DNA of 64,000 bases from Lactobacillaceae bacterium (GTDB taxonomy: Bacteria > Bacillota > Bacilli > Lactobacillales > Lactobacillaceae): NCBI GenBank assembly GCA_031289015.1, contig JAITQG010000048.1:19298-83297 (forward strand). The letters are read 5' to 3'. Numbering within the stretch: position 1 is the stretch's first letter; every line of letters starts with the position of its first letter. The position numbers and the translations under genes are program-made. This document shows, in pieces, positions 9,440-18,474 of this stretch. Under the pieces are notes generated by a model. The model worked only from the letters and a program-made list of their open reading frames with translations. It was not told where the DNA came from and made no database searches.

Positions 9440-9453
9440 TGTTCACGTGAACA
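9440..9453. promoter_or_regulatory. Palindromic operator TGTTCACGTGAACA in the lyase leader
   Basis: This perfect 14-bp palindrome lies between the -10 box at 9486-9491 and the lyase start codon, about 26-39 bases downstream of the likely transcription start. That is a typical place for a blocking repressor. With the near-identical site at 6620 it suggests one LacI- or GntR-type regulator for the whole pectin operon. Confidence 0.68.
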
Positions 9454-9485
9454 ATCAGCAACAAACTATCCGTTTAAACGCCTTC

Positions 9486-9491
9486 AGTATA
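9486..9491 (-). promoter_or_regulatory. Extended -10 promoter of the pectin operon
   Basis: The minus strand shows ATGC-TATACT, a -10 box with the TG extension. No good -35 box is present at 16-18 bases, as is common with extended -10 promoters. A partly cre-like ACAAGCGCTAAA (near 9517-9528) lies upstream and might bind CcpA, but it matches the consensus poorly. Confidence 0.6.
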
Positions 9492-9549
9492 GCATAGCCA
9501 CTAGTTTTTAGTGTGGTTTAGCGCTTGTGTTTATTGGCAAAATAAAAAG

Positions 9550-9574
9550 CCTGAAAATCACGCTGATTTTCAGG
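9550..9574 (-). terminator. Terminator after the LysM gene
   Basis: A perfect 11-bp stem, CCTGAAAATCA / TGATTTTCAGG with a 3-base loop, is followed on the minus strand by CTTTTTATTTTG. It is T-rich on both sides, so it could work in both directions. It separates the recQ-LysM operon from the pectin promoter. Confidence 0.9.
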
Positions 9575-9620
9575 TTTTCTAAATAATGGTGAACCGATGC
9601 TGTTAGCACGGGCTTGTCAA

Positions 9621-10184
9621 TTATTTAATTTTAATTTCTTTACCAATATACGTTGACCAATTATCAGCGTTCATGCCTGGATTTAAGGCGTAAATCGCTT
9701 CTGGTGTGGTATTGTGCGCCTTCGACCAGCTAAAGAGCATTTGACCGTTGCTTAGTTCGAGCTTAGCAGTATTTTGCGCAGCTTCTGAACTCGACTTAGC
9801 AGCAGCCTCAGACTTGCTCTTGGCTTCAGCAGCGGCTTGTGATGAAGCCTTGGCTGCTGAGGCTTGCTTAGCTGCAGCAGCTTTCTTGGCAGCGGCTTTC
9901 TTTTGTGCTTTCGTCTTAGTCTCAACTTTACTCTCAGACGTGGTTGTCTTGTCCACGGCTAAAGAAGACACGGCCGTAGCATCAGCGGGCTTATTTAACT
10001 CTTGTAGGTAATTATAAACCGGCACAAAAGCCAATAACAAAATAATTGTCACTAGTACCCCAACAACGAGACTGACACGTTGGGTGCGCTTACGATTAGC
10101 TGAACGTGAATACTTGCGTACCGGATCATCATCACTAAAAGAAGCATCCCATGGCTTAGGGTTATTTTTATCTTGATTATCCAT
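9621..10184 (-). CDS. Membrane-anchored LysM-domain protein (YpbE-like)
   Basis: The 187-residue protein has a short charged cytoplasmic N-terminus, one membrane segment near residues 38-58, a long Ala/Lys/Ser-rich linker and a C-terminal LysM-like domain (LFSWSKAHNTTPEAIYALNPGM). It would sit in the membrane with the LysM domain binding peptidoglycan. The start at 10184 has AAGGAG. It follows recQ, as ypbE does near recS in Bacillus, so the pairing is old, although the functional link is unknown. Confidence 0.8.
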   Translation of the reverse strand: MDNQDKNNPKPWDASFSDDDPVRKYSRSANRKRTQRVSLVVGVLVTIILLLAFVPVYNYLQELNKPADATAVSSLAVDKTTTSESKVETKTKAQKKAAAKKAAAAKQASAAKASSQAAAEAKSKSEAAAKSSSEAAQNTAKLELSNGQMLFSWSKAHNTTPEAIYALNPGMNADNWSTYIGKEIKIK

Positions 10185-10264
10185 GGTTTTCTCCTTATTT
10201 GTAGTTTTCATTACAAATAAGTTACCACATTAAGAAGCCCAATACTATCAGACTTAGTGCCTCT

Positions 10265-11704
10265 TTACCTTAAATTAAAAAGTTCGTCGATTTGGGCCTG
10301 CCATTTTGGGATTTTTAGCTGTTTGGCGCTAAAATCAGCCGGTTGTTGCAAGCCTAACTTAGCCAAATCCAAATTCACTGACCCCACGGCCTCATAAGTG
10401 CCATCAAAGCTTGTTGCATCTGCAAAGGCGGCTAATAATTGTGCCCGCAAAGCACCAGTGGCTTGTGCGTACTTAATCATCTGCATTAAGGCTTGTTCAC
10501 GCGCAATTTCGCGTTGGGCAAAGATTTCTAGGCTTTGTTCCAACGAATACTGATGCGTGCGATAAAAATCTAGCACATTAAACTGATTGCTTCCGACATC
10601 TTCGGCCGTTAATTGATTGGCGTACACACCCCGGATCGCAGCTTCATTTGGAATCGTCCCATGAATCATCAGATATTGGACCTGTTCATCACCAGGGGCA
10701 TATAAGAGCGTGGCTAAGGCTGGTTGGCCATCACGCCCCGCCCGCCCAATTTCTTGGAGATAATCGGCGAGACTATTGCTGAGATGATAATGAATCACAA
10801 AGCGCACGTCATCTTTATCAATCCCCATGCCAAATGCTGACGTGGCCGTAATGATATCAAGCTTGCCAAACATGAATTGCTGTTGGATGCGCTGGCGGTC
10901 ATTGCTATCCAACCCGGCATGGTAAGCGGCGACCCGCAAGCCGGTCTGCTCGGCCAACCACTCAGCCATACTCGTCGCTAATTTACGTGAGGCAAAGTAA
11001 ATAATCCCCGGACCTTTAGTTTGGCGCACTAACTCAGCTAATCGCGCGCGCTTGGCACCTTCATTAGGTAATTGTTCAGTATGCAAAAAAATGTTTGGCC
11101 GATCCACCGAACGTTGATACAACTCGATATTATCTGCTGGAAAAGCAAAATGTTGCACCATCGCATTTAACATTGATGGTGTTGCCGTCGCGGTCATTAA
11201 CAAGGTTTGGGGCGCGTTTAACTGTTGATAAATATGGTTTAAATTCAAATACTCAGGTCGAAAATCCGGCCCCCAACTGACCAATGTGTGAGCTTCATCG
11301 ATGACCAATAAATTAATTGGCACTTGTTGGATGGCGGTTTGGACATCGGCTTGACTCAGGGTTTCAGGGGATACAAATAAGAACCGATATTGTTGGAGTT
11401 GGCGCAAAATTAAATTACGACTCTCCCGATTAAGCAGCGAGTTGAGCGCCACCACGCGATTTTCACCGGTAAAATTCAAGCGGGCCACTTGATCTTGCAT
11501 CAAGGATAGCAGTGGCGTCACAATAATGATGAGGCCGGGGCGTAATTGGCCCATCATTTGATAAATCAAGCTTTTGCCGCCCCCTGTTGGCAACATCGCT
11601 ACCATGTTTTTACCGGCTAATAAACTCGTTAAAATCTCGCGTTGACCGGGCTTAAAACTGGTAAAACCAAATTGGGTTTGTAAAACTTTGTCGATTGACT
11701 GCAT
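10265..11704 (-). CDS. recQ: RecQ-family ATP-dependent DNA helicase
   Basis: The 479-residue SF2 helicase shows LPTGGGKSLIYQ (Walker A) near residue 40, VIDEAHTLVSWG (the DExH box), and the RecQ motif HYHLSNSLADYLQEIGRAGRDGQ. It lacks the long HRDC tail of full-length RecQ, so it is closer to the short Bacillus RecS form. Such helicases unwind branched DNA in repair. Its start abuts the stop of the upstream HTH gene with no gap, which indicates one operon. Confidence 0.92.
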   Translation of the reverse strand: MQSIDKVLQTQFGFTSFKPGQREILTSLLAGKNMVAMLPTGGGKSLIYQMMGQLRPGLIIIVTPLLSLMQDQVARLNFTGENRVVALNSLLNRESRNLILRQLQQYRFLFVSPETLSQADVQTAIQQVPINLLVIDEAHTLVSWGPDFRPEYLNLNHIYQQLNAPQTLLMTATATPSMLNAMVQHFAFPADNIELYQRSVDRPNIFLHTEQLPNEGAKRARLAELVRQTKGPGIIYFASRKLATSMAEWLAEQTGLRVAAYHAGLDSNDRQRIQQQFMFGKLDIITATSAFGMGIDKDDVRFVIHYHLSNSLADYLQEIGRAGRDGQPALATLLYAPGDEQVQYLMIHGTIPNEAAIRGVYANQLTAEDVGSNQFNVLDFYRTHQYSLEQSLEIFAQREIAREQALMQMIKYAQATGALRAQLLAAFADATSFDGTYEAVGSVNLDLAKLGLQQPADFSAKQLKIPKWQAQIDELFNLR

Positions 11705-12754
11705 TTATTTAGCCCCCAATTTGCTTTGATAGATTTGATACAACCGAAAATACATAAACTCACTTGGATCATCGGTTTTATGCACCGTCGCAAACTCCCA
11801 TGTATCTATGGGCCCCGTTAATTGCTCTGCGAATTCAGCGGTTAATGATGGCGTCAAAAATTTAGCATACGGAAACACCTCAACTGGTAACCAAATGGCC
11901 GCCGCTAACCAGTGTTCACGAATGGTACTTTCTTTGACCCGTAATGCCTGGCTTAATTGAGCAACCGATTGATCGTGTAATAACCCGTCAAAACTTTTTT
12001 TGGCTGAGACTGGCAAAATCGATTTAGGCACCAAGACCTGCCACAATAATTTCAACGGCGAATTACTTGTTGTGTTCAGCGTGGCAACCCATTTGGCGTA
12101 TAAATCAAGTTCCCAAAAGCGCCGATCCAATTGATTCCAAGTCGCTGGCAAATCAAGTTGCGCCAGTGCCAACCCCGGCGTTTGATGCCCTAGCCACGTC
12201 GACACAAAGAAATCAGCTTCTTGAGCACTCAACGTTTCCAACCAATTTTTGATGATTGAATACCAGGCACCAACCAAATTGGGATTATTAACTTGCTTAA
12301 CCCACTGTTTGACCAGCAACATTGTTTTTAAATCAGTTTGAAACGGATAATAGCGCTTATTTTGATACGCCAGCTCCGACACAACTTGATTGGCCAGTAA
12401 AAAACCTTGCCGGAAATTGACAATGTCAAAATTCAACATGGTGTTTAATTGTTGGGGTAAATAATGCTGTTCTGCATAGGTCTGTTGCGCCTTTGCACCC
12501 AATTCAGTCAATTGATAAATCCCCGGTTCGGTTGCCACCAACAGGCCCGCCTTAACAAACTTTTGCAACCGTGCCTCATAATCGGGCAATTGTAATTCAG
12601 GCATAATGCCAGTGATTGATAATAGTTCGTAGCGCAACCCTAAATACAAGTGCGACACGCTTTTTTGATTTTTGAGCAATGAAAAAATCACCCGGTTTCG
12701 GCGCGGTTGCTGCTTAGAAAACAAGGTGATTAAAAAATCGTCAGTCATATGCAT
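11705..12754 (-). CDS. YpbB-like helix-turn-helix protein
   Basis: The 349-residue protein matches in position and general layout the YpbB family found directly before recQ/recS in Firmicutes. Those proteins carry a C-terminal helix-turn-helix; here the segment SVAQLSQALRVKESTIREHWLAAA (residues about 275-300) reads as that motif. The function is not established. The start is uncertain: 12754 has GGAAAG seven bases upstream, while the longest frame would need a TTG at 12769 without a ribosome site. Confidence 0.72.
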   Translation of the reverse strand: MHMTDDFLITLFSKQQPRRNRVIFSLLKNQKSVSHLYLGLRYELLSITGIMPELQLPDYEARLQKFVKAGLLVATEPGIYQLTELGAKAQQTYAEQHYLPQQLNTMLNFDIVNFRQGFLLANQVVSELAYQNKRYYPFQTDLKTMLLVKQWVKQVNNPNLVGAWYSIIKNWLETLSAQEADFFVSTWLGHQTPGLALAQLDLPATWNQLDRRFWELDLYAKWVATLNTTSNSPLKLLWQVLVPKSILPVSAKKSFDGLLHDQSVAQLSQALRVKESTIREHWLAAAIWLPVEVFPYAKFLTPSLTAEFAEQLTGPIDTWEFATVHKTDDPSEFMYFRLYQIYQSKLGAK

Positions 12755-12825
12755 TGCCCCACTTTCCAAAAATTATCTGCTATGTTCAGTGTAGATAATT
12801 CGCGTTAGTCTGACAAGGGCGAGGT

Positions 12826-13401
12826 TTAAGAATGCATGGCTTGATTCGTCGTCGTGATGAATTTGCGCATCAAACTGTACACAATTAAGCCCAACACTGA
12901 CAAGATCAACCCTTCTAACAAATTAAATGGCAAGACCGCCCCCACCATATAGTTTTGTAAACCGAGCGTGGCACTGATGTCAAAATTAGCAAATTTAGCG
13001 TACAACGGAATGGCAAAAAAGTAATTCAAAATCAGCATACTTAAGGTCAGTGCTAGCGTGCCCAAGCCGACCCCAAGTGTTGTTTGGCGCCAGTTGCCCT
13101 TCTTCACGAAGATATATAGTACCGTCAACAACACGCCAAAACCAATTACATTCATCGGCAAGCCGATCATGTCATTTACCCCCGCATTGTTTAATAAGAG
13201 CTTTAACAACGTGCGAATCAGCAAAATCACATACCCGCTTTTTAAATCGAGCATCAAGGCCCCGATGAAAATTGGAATAAATGAGAGATCAATTTTTAAA
13301 AAGCTAACCACTGGAATCAGGGGAAATGCAGCAAAAACCATTAAAATAAAGGCAATTGCCGCCATCACTGCGATAATCGTTAACCGGCGTGTTTGATTCA
13401 T
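12826..13401 (-). CDS. ribU: Riboflavin ECF transporter S component
   Basis: The 191-residue membrane protein has about six hydrophobic segments and the RibU pattern near its N-terminus (LIPVVSFLKIDLSFIPIFIGALM). It is the substrate-binding part of an energy-coupling factor importer for riboflavin; the shared ATPases lie elsewhere. The start at 13401 has AGAGGA. The longer open frame upstream only runs through the FMN riboswitch. A riboswitch-controlled transporter suggests that the cell depends on imported riboflavin, although the rib genes cannot be excluded outside this window. Confidence 0.92.
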   Translation of the reverse strand: MNQTRRLTIIAVMAAIAFILMVFAAFPLIPVVSFLKIDLSFIPIFIGALMLDLKSGYVILLIRTLLKLLLNNAGVNDMIGLPMNVIGFGVLLTVLYIFVKKGNWRQTTLGVGLGTLALTLSMLILNYFFAIPLYAKFANFDISATLGLQNYMVGAVLPFNLLEGLILSVLGLIVYSLMRKFITTTNQAMHS

Positions 13402-13432
13402 AATAATTTTCCTCTGTAGTCGTAAATAAAAA

Positions 13433-13465
13433 CGCTTTTTTGTACAGGGCATGCACAAAAAAGCG
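13433..13465 (-). terminator. Riboswitch expression-platform terminator
   Basis: The minus strand has CGCTTTTTTGT-GCA ... TGT-ACAAAAAAGCG, followed by TTTTTATTT, between the FMN aptamer and ribU. It would end transcription early when FMN is bound. Confidence 0.85.
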
Positions 13466-13483
13466 AATAAGTTTCGTCTTACT

Positions 13484-13608
13484 GCCTTCTTTATACCAGA
13501 CTTTACTGTCGGTGCTGGAATCACACCAGCTCGGCCACGTTGCGTGGGTCGTGGACTACTTGTTACCAAGATTACCACCGGTTGGGAATTACACCCGCCC
13601 CTGAAGAT
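13484..13608 (-). ncRNA. FMN riboswitch (RFN element)
   Basis: The minus strand starts ATCTTCAGGGGCGGGTGTAA and contains the hallmark RFN blocks: ATTCCCAACCGGTGGTAAT, then TGGTGTGATTCCAGCACCGA and CAGTAAAGTCTGG, ending in GAAGG, which pairs with the 5' strand of P1. FMN binding in this class shuts down riboflavin genes. It sits directly before a terminator and ribU. Confidence 0.95.
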
Positions 13609-13629
13609 CATATTCAATTATTAGTTAAC

Positions 13630-13659
13630 ATTGTACCGCATCATGAGCTATCAAGACAA
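13630..13659 (-). promoter_or_regulatory. Promoter of the ribU transcript
   Basis: TTGTCT (13654-13659) and TACAAT (13630-13635) are 18 bases apart on the minus strand and lie about 22 bases before the FMN aptamer. It overlaps the start of the rluB stop region. Confidence 0.65.
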
Positions 13660-13661
13660 GC

Positions 13662-14408
13662 TTATAGGCGCCCTGATGACTTGCGATATTGCTTACCGTT
13701 CTTGAGTTGTTGCACTTCTTCATAACGCAATTCGCGATATTCACCAGACAACAAATCATTGACTTCTAACATCCCATAGCGCTCACGGTGCAGCTTCAAC
13801 ACGGGATGGCCCACGGCTTTGAGCATTTCTTTGACTTGGTGATAACGACCTTCATGGATTGTCAATTGTACCGTGGCAGTCCCCTTTTTCTTGTCAAATT
13901 TCAAAATATCGGCGCGGGCTTCAGCAGTTTTCTTACCACCAACTAGCACGCCCAAACGCAATTCCTTTAATTCATCATTGGTTGGAATCCCGCGGACTTT
14001 GGCGATATAGACCTTGTCAATCTTATACCGTGGGTGCATCAGCATGTTTGCCAATTCACCATCGTTAGTCAACAACAACGCCCCGGTCGTATCGTAATCC
14101 AAGCGGCCGACCGGATACACACGTTCGCGGACTTCATCCAACACATCGATGACCGTGCGGCGATTTTTATCATCTGAGGCGGCCGTGATGACTCCGCGGG
14201 GCTTGTTCAACAAGAAATAAACAATCTTTTCTTGGCCTTCAATGGGCGAACCCTTGACTTCAATCTTGTCCGTTGGTTCGACCTTGGTCCCTAATTCGTG
14301 AATCGTGACCCCGTTGACGGTCACCATGCCATCAGTAATCAACTTTTCAGAGGCGCGCCGTGAAGCGACCCCTGCTTGTGCCATGACCTTTTGTAAACGT
14401 TCAGCCAT
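13662..14408 (-). CDS. rluB: 23S rRNA pseudouridine synthase RluB-type
   Basis: The 248-residue protein has an N-terminal S4 RNA-binding domain ([21 protein letters not shown]) and the RsuA/RluB catalytic block [20 protein letters not shown] with its Asp. It converts a uridine of 23S rRNA to pseudouridine. The ATG at 14408 overlaps the end of scpB by 8 bases, so the two are coupled; GGAGAA precedes it. The scpA-scpB-rluB order is conserved in Firmicutes. Confidence 0.93.
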   Translation of the reverse strand: MAERLQKVMAQAGVASRRASEKLITDGMVTVNGVTIHELGTKVEPTDKIEVKGSPIEGQEKIVYFLLNKPRGVITAASDDKNRRTVIDVLDEVRERVYPVGRLDYDTTGALLLTNDGELANMLMHPRYKIDKVYIAKVRGIPTNDELKELRLGVLVGGKKTAEARADILKFDKKKGTATVQLTIHEGRYHQVKEMLKAVGHPVLKLHRERYGMLEVNDLLSGEYRELRYEEVQQLKNGKQYRKSSGRL

Positions 14409-15030
14409 TATCATTCTCCGTATTTTCTGTTAACTCAGCGTCTTGAGCGCCAAATAAGGTATCCGCATCATTCATCAGCGGCATGCTATCGTTTTGATGT
14501 GAACGCAAATCATCCAAGGTTTGCGCATTCACGAGTGGCGGCAATTCTTGGAGCGCCGTCAAGCCAAAGTAGTTCAAGAAGTAATCTGTCGTCCCATATA
14601 AATTCGGGCGCCCGGGTTGGTTAGCGTGGCCGAGGCTTTGCACTAAATTGCGCATGACCAACTTTTGAATCGTGGCATTAGATTGCACGCCCCGAATTTC
14701 ATCGATTTCCACACGGGTAATCGGTTGCCGATACGCAATGATTGCCAAGACTTCCAATGAAGCAGTTGACAGTGCCGTCGTTAATGGTGCGGTGAAATAC
14801 TTGTGCAGCAAGCCAGCCAAATCAGCCTTCGTCACTAATTGATAGCGGTCTTCAGTTTGTAAAATCGCCACCGCACTATCGGGGTCTTGGTCGTATTTGA
14901 TCGCCAACTCTTCTAACAAGCCCAACACGGCCGGTTTCTCAAAGTCCGTGGCATTGGTGATTTCAGCAATCGTAATCCCCTCATCACCTGCCACGAATAA
15001 CAGGGATTCAATTTGTTGCATACTCGTCAT
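14401..15030 (-). CDS. scpB: Segregation and condensation protein B
   Basis: The 209-residue protein has two winged-helix domains; the motifs [21 protein letters not shown] and [18 protein letters not shown] are typical ScpB. It binds ScpA and joins the SMC complex that organises and separates chromosomes. The start at 15030 follows AAGGAG inside the end of scpA, with a 23-base overlap. The C-terminal tail is acidic and variable. Confidence 0.95.
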   Translation of the reverse strand: MTSMQQIESLLFVAGDEGITIAEITNATDFEKPAVLGLLEELAIKYDQDPDSAVAILQTEDRYQLVTKADLAGLLHKYFTAPLTTALSTASLEVLAIIAYRQPITRVEIDEIRGVQSNATIQKLVMRNLVQSLGHANQPGRPNLYGTTDYFLNYFGLTALQELPPLVNAQTLDDLRSHQNDSMPLMNDADTLFGAQDAELTENTENDNG

Positions 15031-15814
15031 CGGCGGACGCTCCTTCTTCACTCTCATCAAAGTATGGGATTTCACCCAAACTCAATGTGATCGTGCCAAA
15101 TTCTTCAGCTTGTTGCACTAATAAATGTTGATGCCGGACTAACTCGAGCATCGCCAAAAAGGTCGTGACCAATAAATCGCGGTCGTTGGTTTTTCCAAAG
15201 AACGCCGCAAACGGCTTGGTCTCACCTGGTTTAAGCTTGTGCATCATTTTAGTCATTTGCGAACTAATTGACCAATTTTCACGTTGCATCGTGCGGGGAT
15301 GGACTTGTTTTTGCGTCCGCTTGGTCAACATGTCATTAAAAGCCAATTGTAAATCAATCAACGCCAAGCCCTCGGGCAACGGCGCCACATCAATATCATC
15401 GGGTAATAACATCGGCGCCCGGCCAAATTGGAGTTGCCGGCCTTCTTCACGGTCACGCAAATCTCCCGCCGCTTGTTGGTAGCGTTGATATTCTAACAAC
15501 TGTTCCATCAAAGCTTGGCGTGGATCGAGTTCGGCATCATCAATCACCGCGGCCAAATCAGCATCAAATTCTAATTCTGGTTTAGGCAATAAATAGCGTG
15601 ACTTGATACTCATCAAAGTTGCGGCCATCACTAAAAACTCACCAGCGATATCCAAATTACGCGCTTCTTCTTGATGCAAAAATGCGAGATATTGGGCCGT
15701 GATGGTCACAATCGGAATATCCATGATGTCCATTTCGTTGACCTTGATGAGATGTAACAACAAATCTAATGGGCCATCGAAGTCTTTTAAGTGATAGGTT
15801 AATTCTTCATTCAT
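15008..15814 (-). CDS. scpA: Segregation and condensation protein A
   Basis: The 268-residue kleisin begins with the conserved [15 protein letters not shown] and ends with the winged-helix segment before the acidic tail. It bridges the SMC heads and recruits ScpB. The gene overlaps ribT by 8 bases at its start and scpB at its end. Confidence 0.95.
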   Translation of the reverse strand: MNEELTYHLKDFDGPLDLLLHLIKVNEMDIMDIPIVTITAQYLAFLHQEEARNLDIAGEFLVMAATLMSIKSRYLLPKPELEFDADLAAVIDDAELDPRQALMEQLLEYQRYQQAAGDLRDREEGRQLQFGRAPMLLPDDIDVAPLPEGLALIDLQLAFNDMLTKRTQKQVHPRTMQRENWSISSQMTKMMHKLKPGETKPFAAFFGKTNDRDLLVTTFLAMLELVRHQHLLVQQAEEFGTITLSLGEIPYFDESEEGASADDEYATN

Positions 15815-16178
15815 GATTTAATGCATACCATTCATTAATGATTTCTTGGGTCGCAATGGTCCCCATGATAAATTTGTCGGGATACCGGCTCAACAACCCT
15901 TGATAAATTGCTTTACCAACTTGCGCCTTATTCTCCGGATTGACTTCGGTCCCAAAAGCCAACATCCGCAATAACACGGAATCATAGACCTTTTCAACGC
16001 CCAACACGGCCACATAGTGCATCGTGTCGGGTTCCCGCCATAACAAGAGGTCACGCGACTTATCGGCATGATACCAGTCGATTTCGCGCTTCACAGCGGC
16101 TAAGTTATTCAATTTGGGGATATATGACATCAAACCCATCGCAATTTTTGGTTGTTCATCTTGGACAACGATTAACAT
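15807..16178 (-). CDS. ribT: RibT-like GNAT-family protein
   Basis: The 123-residue protein resembles Bacillus RibT in length and in the N-terminal IAMGLMSYIPKLNNL, followed by LLLWREPD and GVEKVYDSVLLRMLAF. RibT is a small GNAT-fold protein of unclear substrate, found next to scpA in Bacillus too. No other rib genes flank it here, so its position reflects the old scpA neighbourhood. The acyl-CoA loop is poorly conserved. Confidence 0.75.
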   Translation of the reverse strand: MLIVVQDEQPKIAMGLMSYIPKLNNLAAVKREIDWYHADKSRDLLLWREPDTMHYVAVLGVEKVYDSVLLRMLAFGTEVNPENKAQVGKAIYQGLLSRYPDKFIMGTIATQEIINEWYALNHE

Positions 16179-16199
16179 GCTGTGACCTCTCTTTCATAA

Positions 16200-17108
16200 T
16201 TATGCGCGGGGATGCGCGTTTTCATAAACTTCCATCATCCGTTTTTTGGAAATGTGTGTGTAAATCTGCGTAGTTGAAATATCGGCGTGCCCAAGCAGTT
16301 CTTGGACAATCCGCAAATCAGCGCCATTTTCCAAAATATGCGTGGCAAACGAGTGCCGCAACGTGTGCGGTGACACGTCTTTGGTAATCCCAGCGGCTAA
16401 CACCCACTGCTTAATCAGCTTCCAAACCCCTTGGCGCGTCAATTGATGGCCGTGATCATTTAAAAAAATTACCGCATCATCTTGGGCTTTACCAAGCAAT
16501 GGCCGCGCTTCGGTTAGATACTTCAATAACCAATGCGCCGCCACATCGCCAATCGGGATAATGCGTTCCTTATCACCCTTACCAATGGTTTGAATCAAGC
16601 CCAATTCCAAATGTAAATTGTCCAACTTGAGGTTCACCAACTCGCTCACCCGCAGCCCTGTTGCATACATGACTTCTAGCATAGCGCGGTTGCGAATCCC
16701 GAGTTTAGTCGTTGTATCGGGCACCTCAATCAAGCGTTCGACCTCTTCAAGCGTCAAAACGGCTGGTAAATGTTGCGCCTTTTTTGGTGGGTCGACCTGC
16801 GTCATCGGATCAACGGCGACCCAATGACTGGTGACGCCATATTGAAAGAATTTACGCAGCGTGGACACCATATGAATCACCGAATTACGTGATTGGCCTT
16901 GATCACTGAGAAATTCTAAAAAGTTCAAAATCACAAAGCGATCCACGTCAGCAATTGGCAATTCAGCCTTTTGCTCTTGTAAATACAGAAAAAACTTATG
17001 CAAATCTTGGCGATAAGACGTGCGGGTATTGGCTGATAGCCCGCGTTCAACAGTGACGAAATGCAGATAATCAGCGATGTAATCATCATATTTAGCAATT
17101 TGCGTCAT
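16200..17108 (-). CDS. xerD: Site-specific tyrosine recombinase XerD
   Basis: The 302-residue protein has an N-terminal SAM-like core-binding domain and a C-terminal catalytic domain. ATGLRVSELVNL (Arg), the HTLRHSFATHILENGADL block (His-x-x-Arg), LLGHADISTTQIYTHIS (His and the nucleophilic Tyr) are all present. It resolves chromosome dimers with its partner Xer protein. Housekeeping position next to ribT-scpA and normal length distinguish it from the recombinase at 35519. Confidence 0.93.
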   Translation of the reverse strand: MTQIAKYDDYIADYLHFVTVERGLSANTRTSYRQDLHKFFLYLQEQKAELPIADVDRFVILNFLEFLSDQGQSRNSVIHMVSTLRKFFQYGVTSHWVAVDPMTQVDPPKKAQHLPAVLTLEEVERLIEVPDTTTKLGIRNRAMLEVMYATGLRVSELVNLKLDNLHLELGLIQTIGKGDKERIIPIGDVAAHWLLKYLTEARPLLGKAQDDAVIFLNDHGHQLTRQGVWKLIKQWVLAAGITKDVSPHTLRHSFATHILENGADLRIVQELLGHADISTTQIYTHISKKRMMEVYENAHPRA

Positions 17109-17110
17109 CT

Positions 17111-17986
17111 TTACGCCTCGCTATCGGTAACCAAATAAATTCCGTTGGCATCTTGGGTAATCCGGCGTTGCTTGTAGAGATTACCAACTGCCCGCTTGAA
17201 TTGACCCTTACTCATTCCAAAATACTTTTGAATGTCAGCAGGGTCAGATTTGTCAGTGTAAGGCAATGAATGGCTAGCTGAACGTTCCAACAAGGCCAAC
17301 AACATTTGCGCATCTTCACCAATGGCCTTGTAAGCTAACGGCTTGAGCGTCATATTTAACAACCCATCAGGGCGCACCCCAATAATGCGGGCCGTGATTT
17401 CTTCACCCAAGCGCGGTTCACGTAGGCGTTCACTGGGATGGATAAAGCCAAACTTGTAATCGGCGGTGATCACCAATGTCCCAACCATCTTTAAGCGATA
17501 CACGGTGGCTTTGATGTCCTTTTTGCCCTTCATATCAGGCTTGGCAGGAATCCGCACGGCATTTAAGATTTCATTGGTGACTAATTCGCCCCACAACCGA
17601 TCTTTGTTATCAATGCGCAAAGTGACCATCAAGCGATCACCTTTGCGTGGCCAGAGTTCTTTGATCGTGGGCAGTTCGTCTAAGGAAACGACCACGTCTT
17701 TATTCGGCAAGCCAATATCAACGAACACGCCCAAATCACGACGAATGTCAGTCACCGTGCCCCATGCATAATGGCCCAAGCGTACGTCAGGAATCTTTTT
17801 GGTGATTTCTAAGCGGTTATCTTTATTTTCATACGCAAACCCAGTCACTAAGCCACCAATGTTTAAAGGCTTTTCCAACTCAGTTTTGGCGATTTCATAC
17901 GTTACGCCCTCGACTTGGGCGTAATAAAATTTATCATTTTCATCCGTTACTTTAGCCGTGATGATGGCCCCAATTTTGTGTATCAT
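17111..17986 (-). CDS. cvfB: S1-domain RNA-binding protein CvfB
   Basis: The 291-residue protein has several S1-like modules (for example YAWGTVTDIRRDLGVFVDIGLPNKDVVVS cut across residues 72-100) and a C-terminal winged helix (KYFGMSKGQFKRAVGNLYKQRRI). CvfB-family proteins affect virulence or gene expression in Gram-positives, and the mechanism is little known. It ends two bases before xerD starts, so the two form an operon. Confidence 0.88.
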   Translation of the reverse strand: MIHKIGAIITAKVTDENDKFYYAQVEGVTYEIAKTELEKPLNIGGLVTGFAYENKDNRLEITKKIPDVRLGHYAWGTVTDIRRDLGVFVDIGLPNKDVVVSLDELPTIKELWPRKGDRLMVTLRIDNKDRLWGELVTNEILNAVRIPAKPDMKGKKDIKATVYRLKMVGTLVITADYKFGFIHPSERLREPRLGEEITARIIGVRPDGLLNMTLKPLAYKAIGEDAQMLLALLERSASHSLPYTDKSDPADIQKYFGMSKGQFKRAVGNLYKQRRITQDANGIYLVTDSEA

Positions 17987-18057
17987 GCTCTTCTCACTTT
18001 ACTTGTTAACTTTATATTCATAGTCTATAAGTTTTATGTCAACTTATAGTATAACAA

Positions 18058-18081
18058 AAAACGCCATCAAAATGGCGTTTT
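18058..18081 (-). terminator. Terminator of the rimP-nusA-infB-rbfA operon
   Basis: A perfect 10-bp stem, AAAACGCCAT / ATGGCGTTTT with loop TTTG on the minus strand, is followed by TGTTATA. It lies directly after rbfA. Confidence 0.85.
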
Positions 18082-18086
18082 GGGTC

Positions 18087-18443
18087 TTAATCTGTGCTGT
18101 TTAATTTACGAATCAAATCATCAATTTTGTTACCATATTGGACTGATTCATCCTGCTTGAAAAATAATTCAGGCGTTTTGTAAATTCTCAAGCGCGCACC
18201 TAATTCTTTGCGAATCAGGCCTTTTGCTGCATCTAACCCAGTAGCAGCTTTTTGGTTAACGGAAGCCAATTCTGACAACAGTGAATAATAAATCGTGGCT
18301 TGTTGCAAGTCACCAGTTACCTCGACACCTGTCACCGTAATACCCTCAACCCGCGGATCACGTACCCGCTTTAAAAGAATATCATTGACTTCACGTTGGA
18401 TTTCTTGCTCCAACCTTCCAACACGGAAATTTTGTTGAGCCAT
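18087..18443 (-). CDS. rbfA: 30S ribosome-binding factor A
   Basis: The 118-residue KH-fold protein has the typical N-terminal FRVGRLEQEIQREVNDIL and RDPRVEGITVTGVEVTGDL segments. It binds the small subunit during late maturation of 16S rRNA. It ends the rimP-nusA-rnpM-rplGA-infB-rbfA operon. Confidence 0.95.
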   Translation of the reverse strand: MAQQNFRVGRLEQEIQREVNDILLKRVRDPRVEGITVTGVEVTGDLQQATIYYSLLSELASVNQKAATGLDAAKGLIRKELGARLRIYKTPELFFKQDESVQYGNKIDDLIRKLNSTD

Positions 18444-18474
18444 TTTAGCTCCTCCATTTCATTGACTAGCTGTC

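Noticed and set aside
13402..13617. N-terminal extension of RibU
   Set aside because: The frame stays open only because it crosses the FMN riboswitch and its terminator; the ATG at 13401 has a proper ribosome site.
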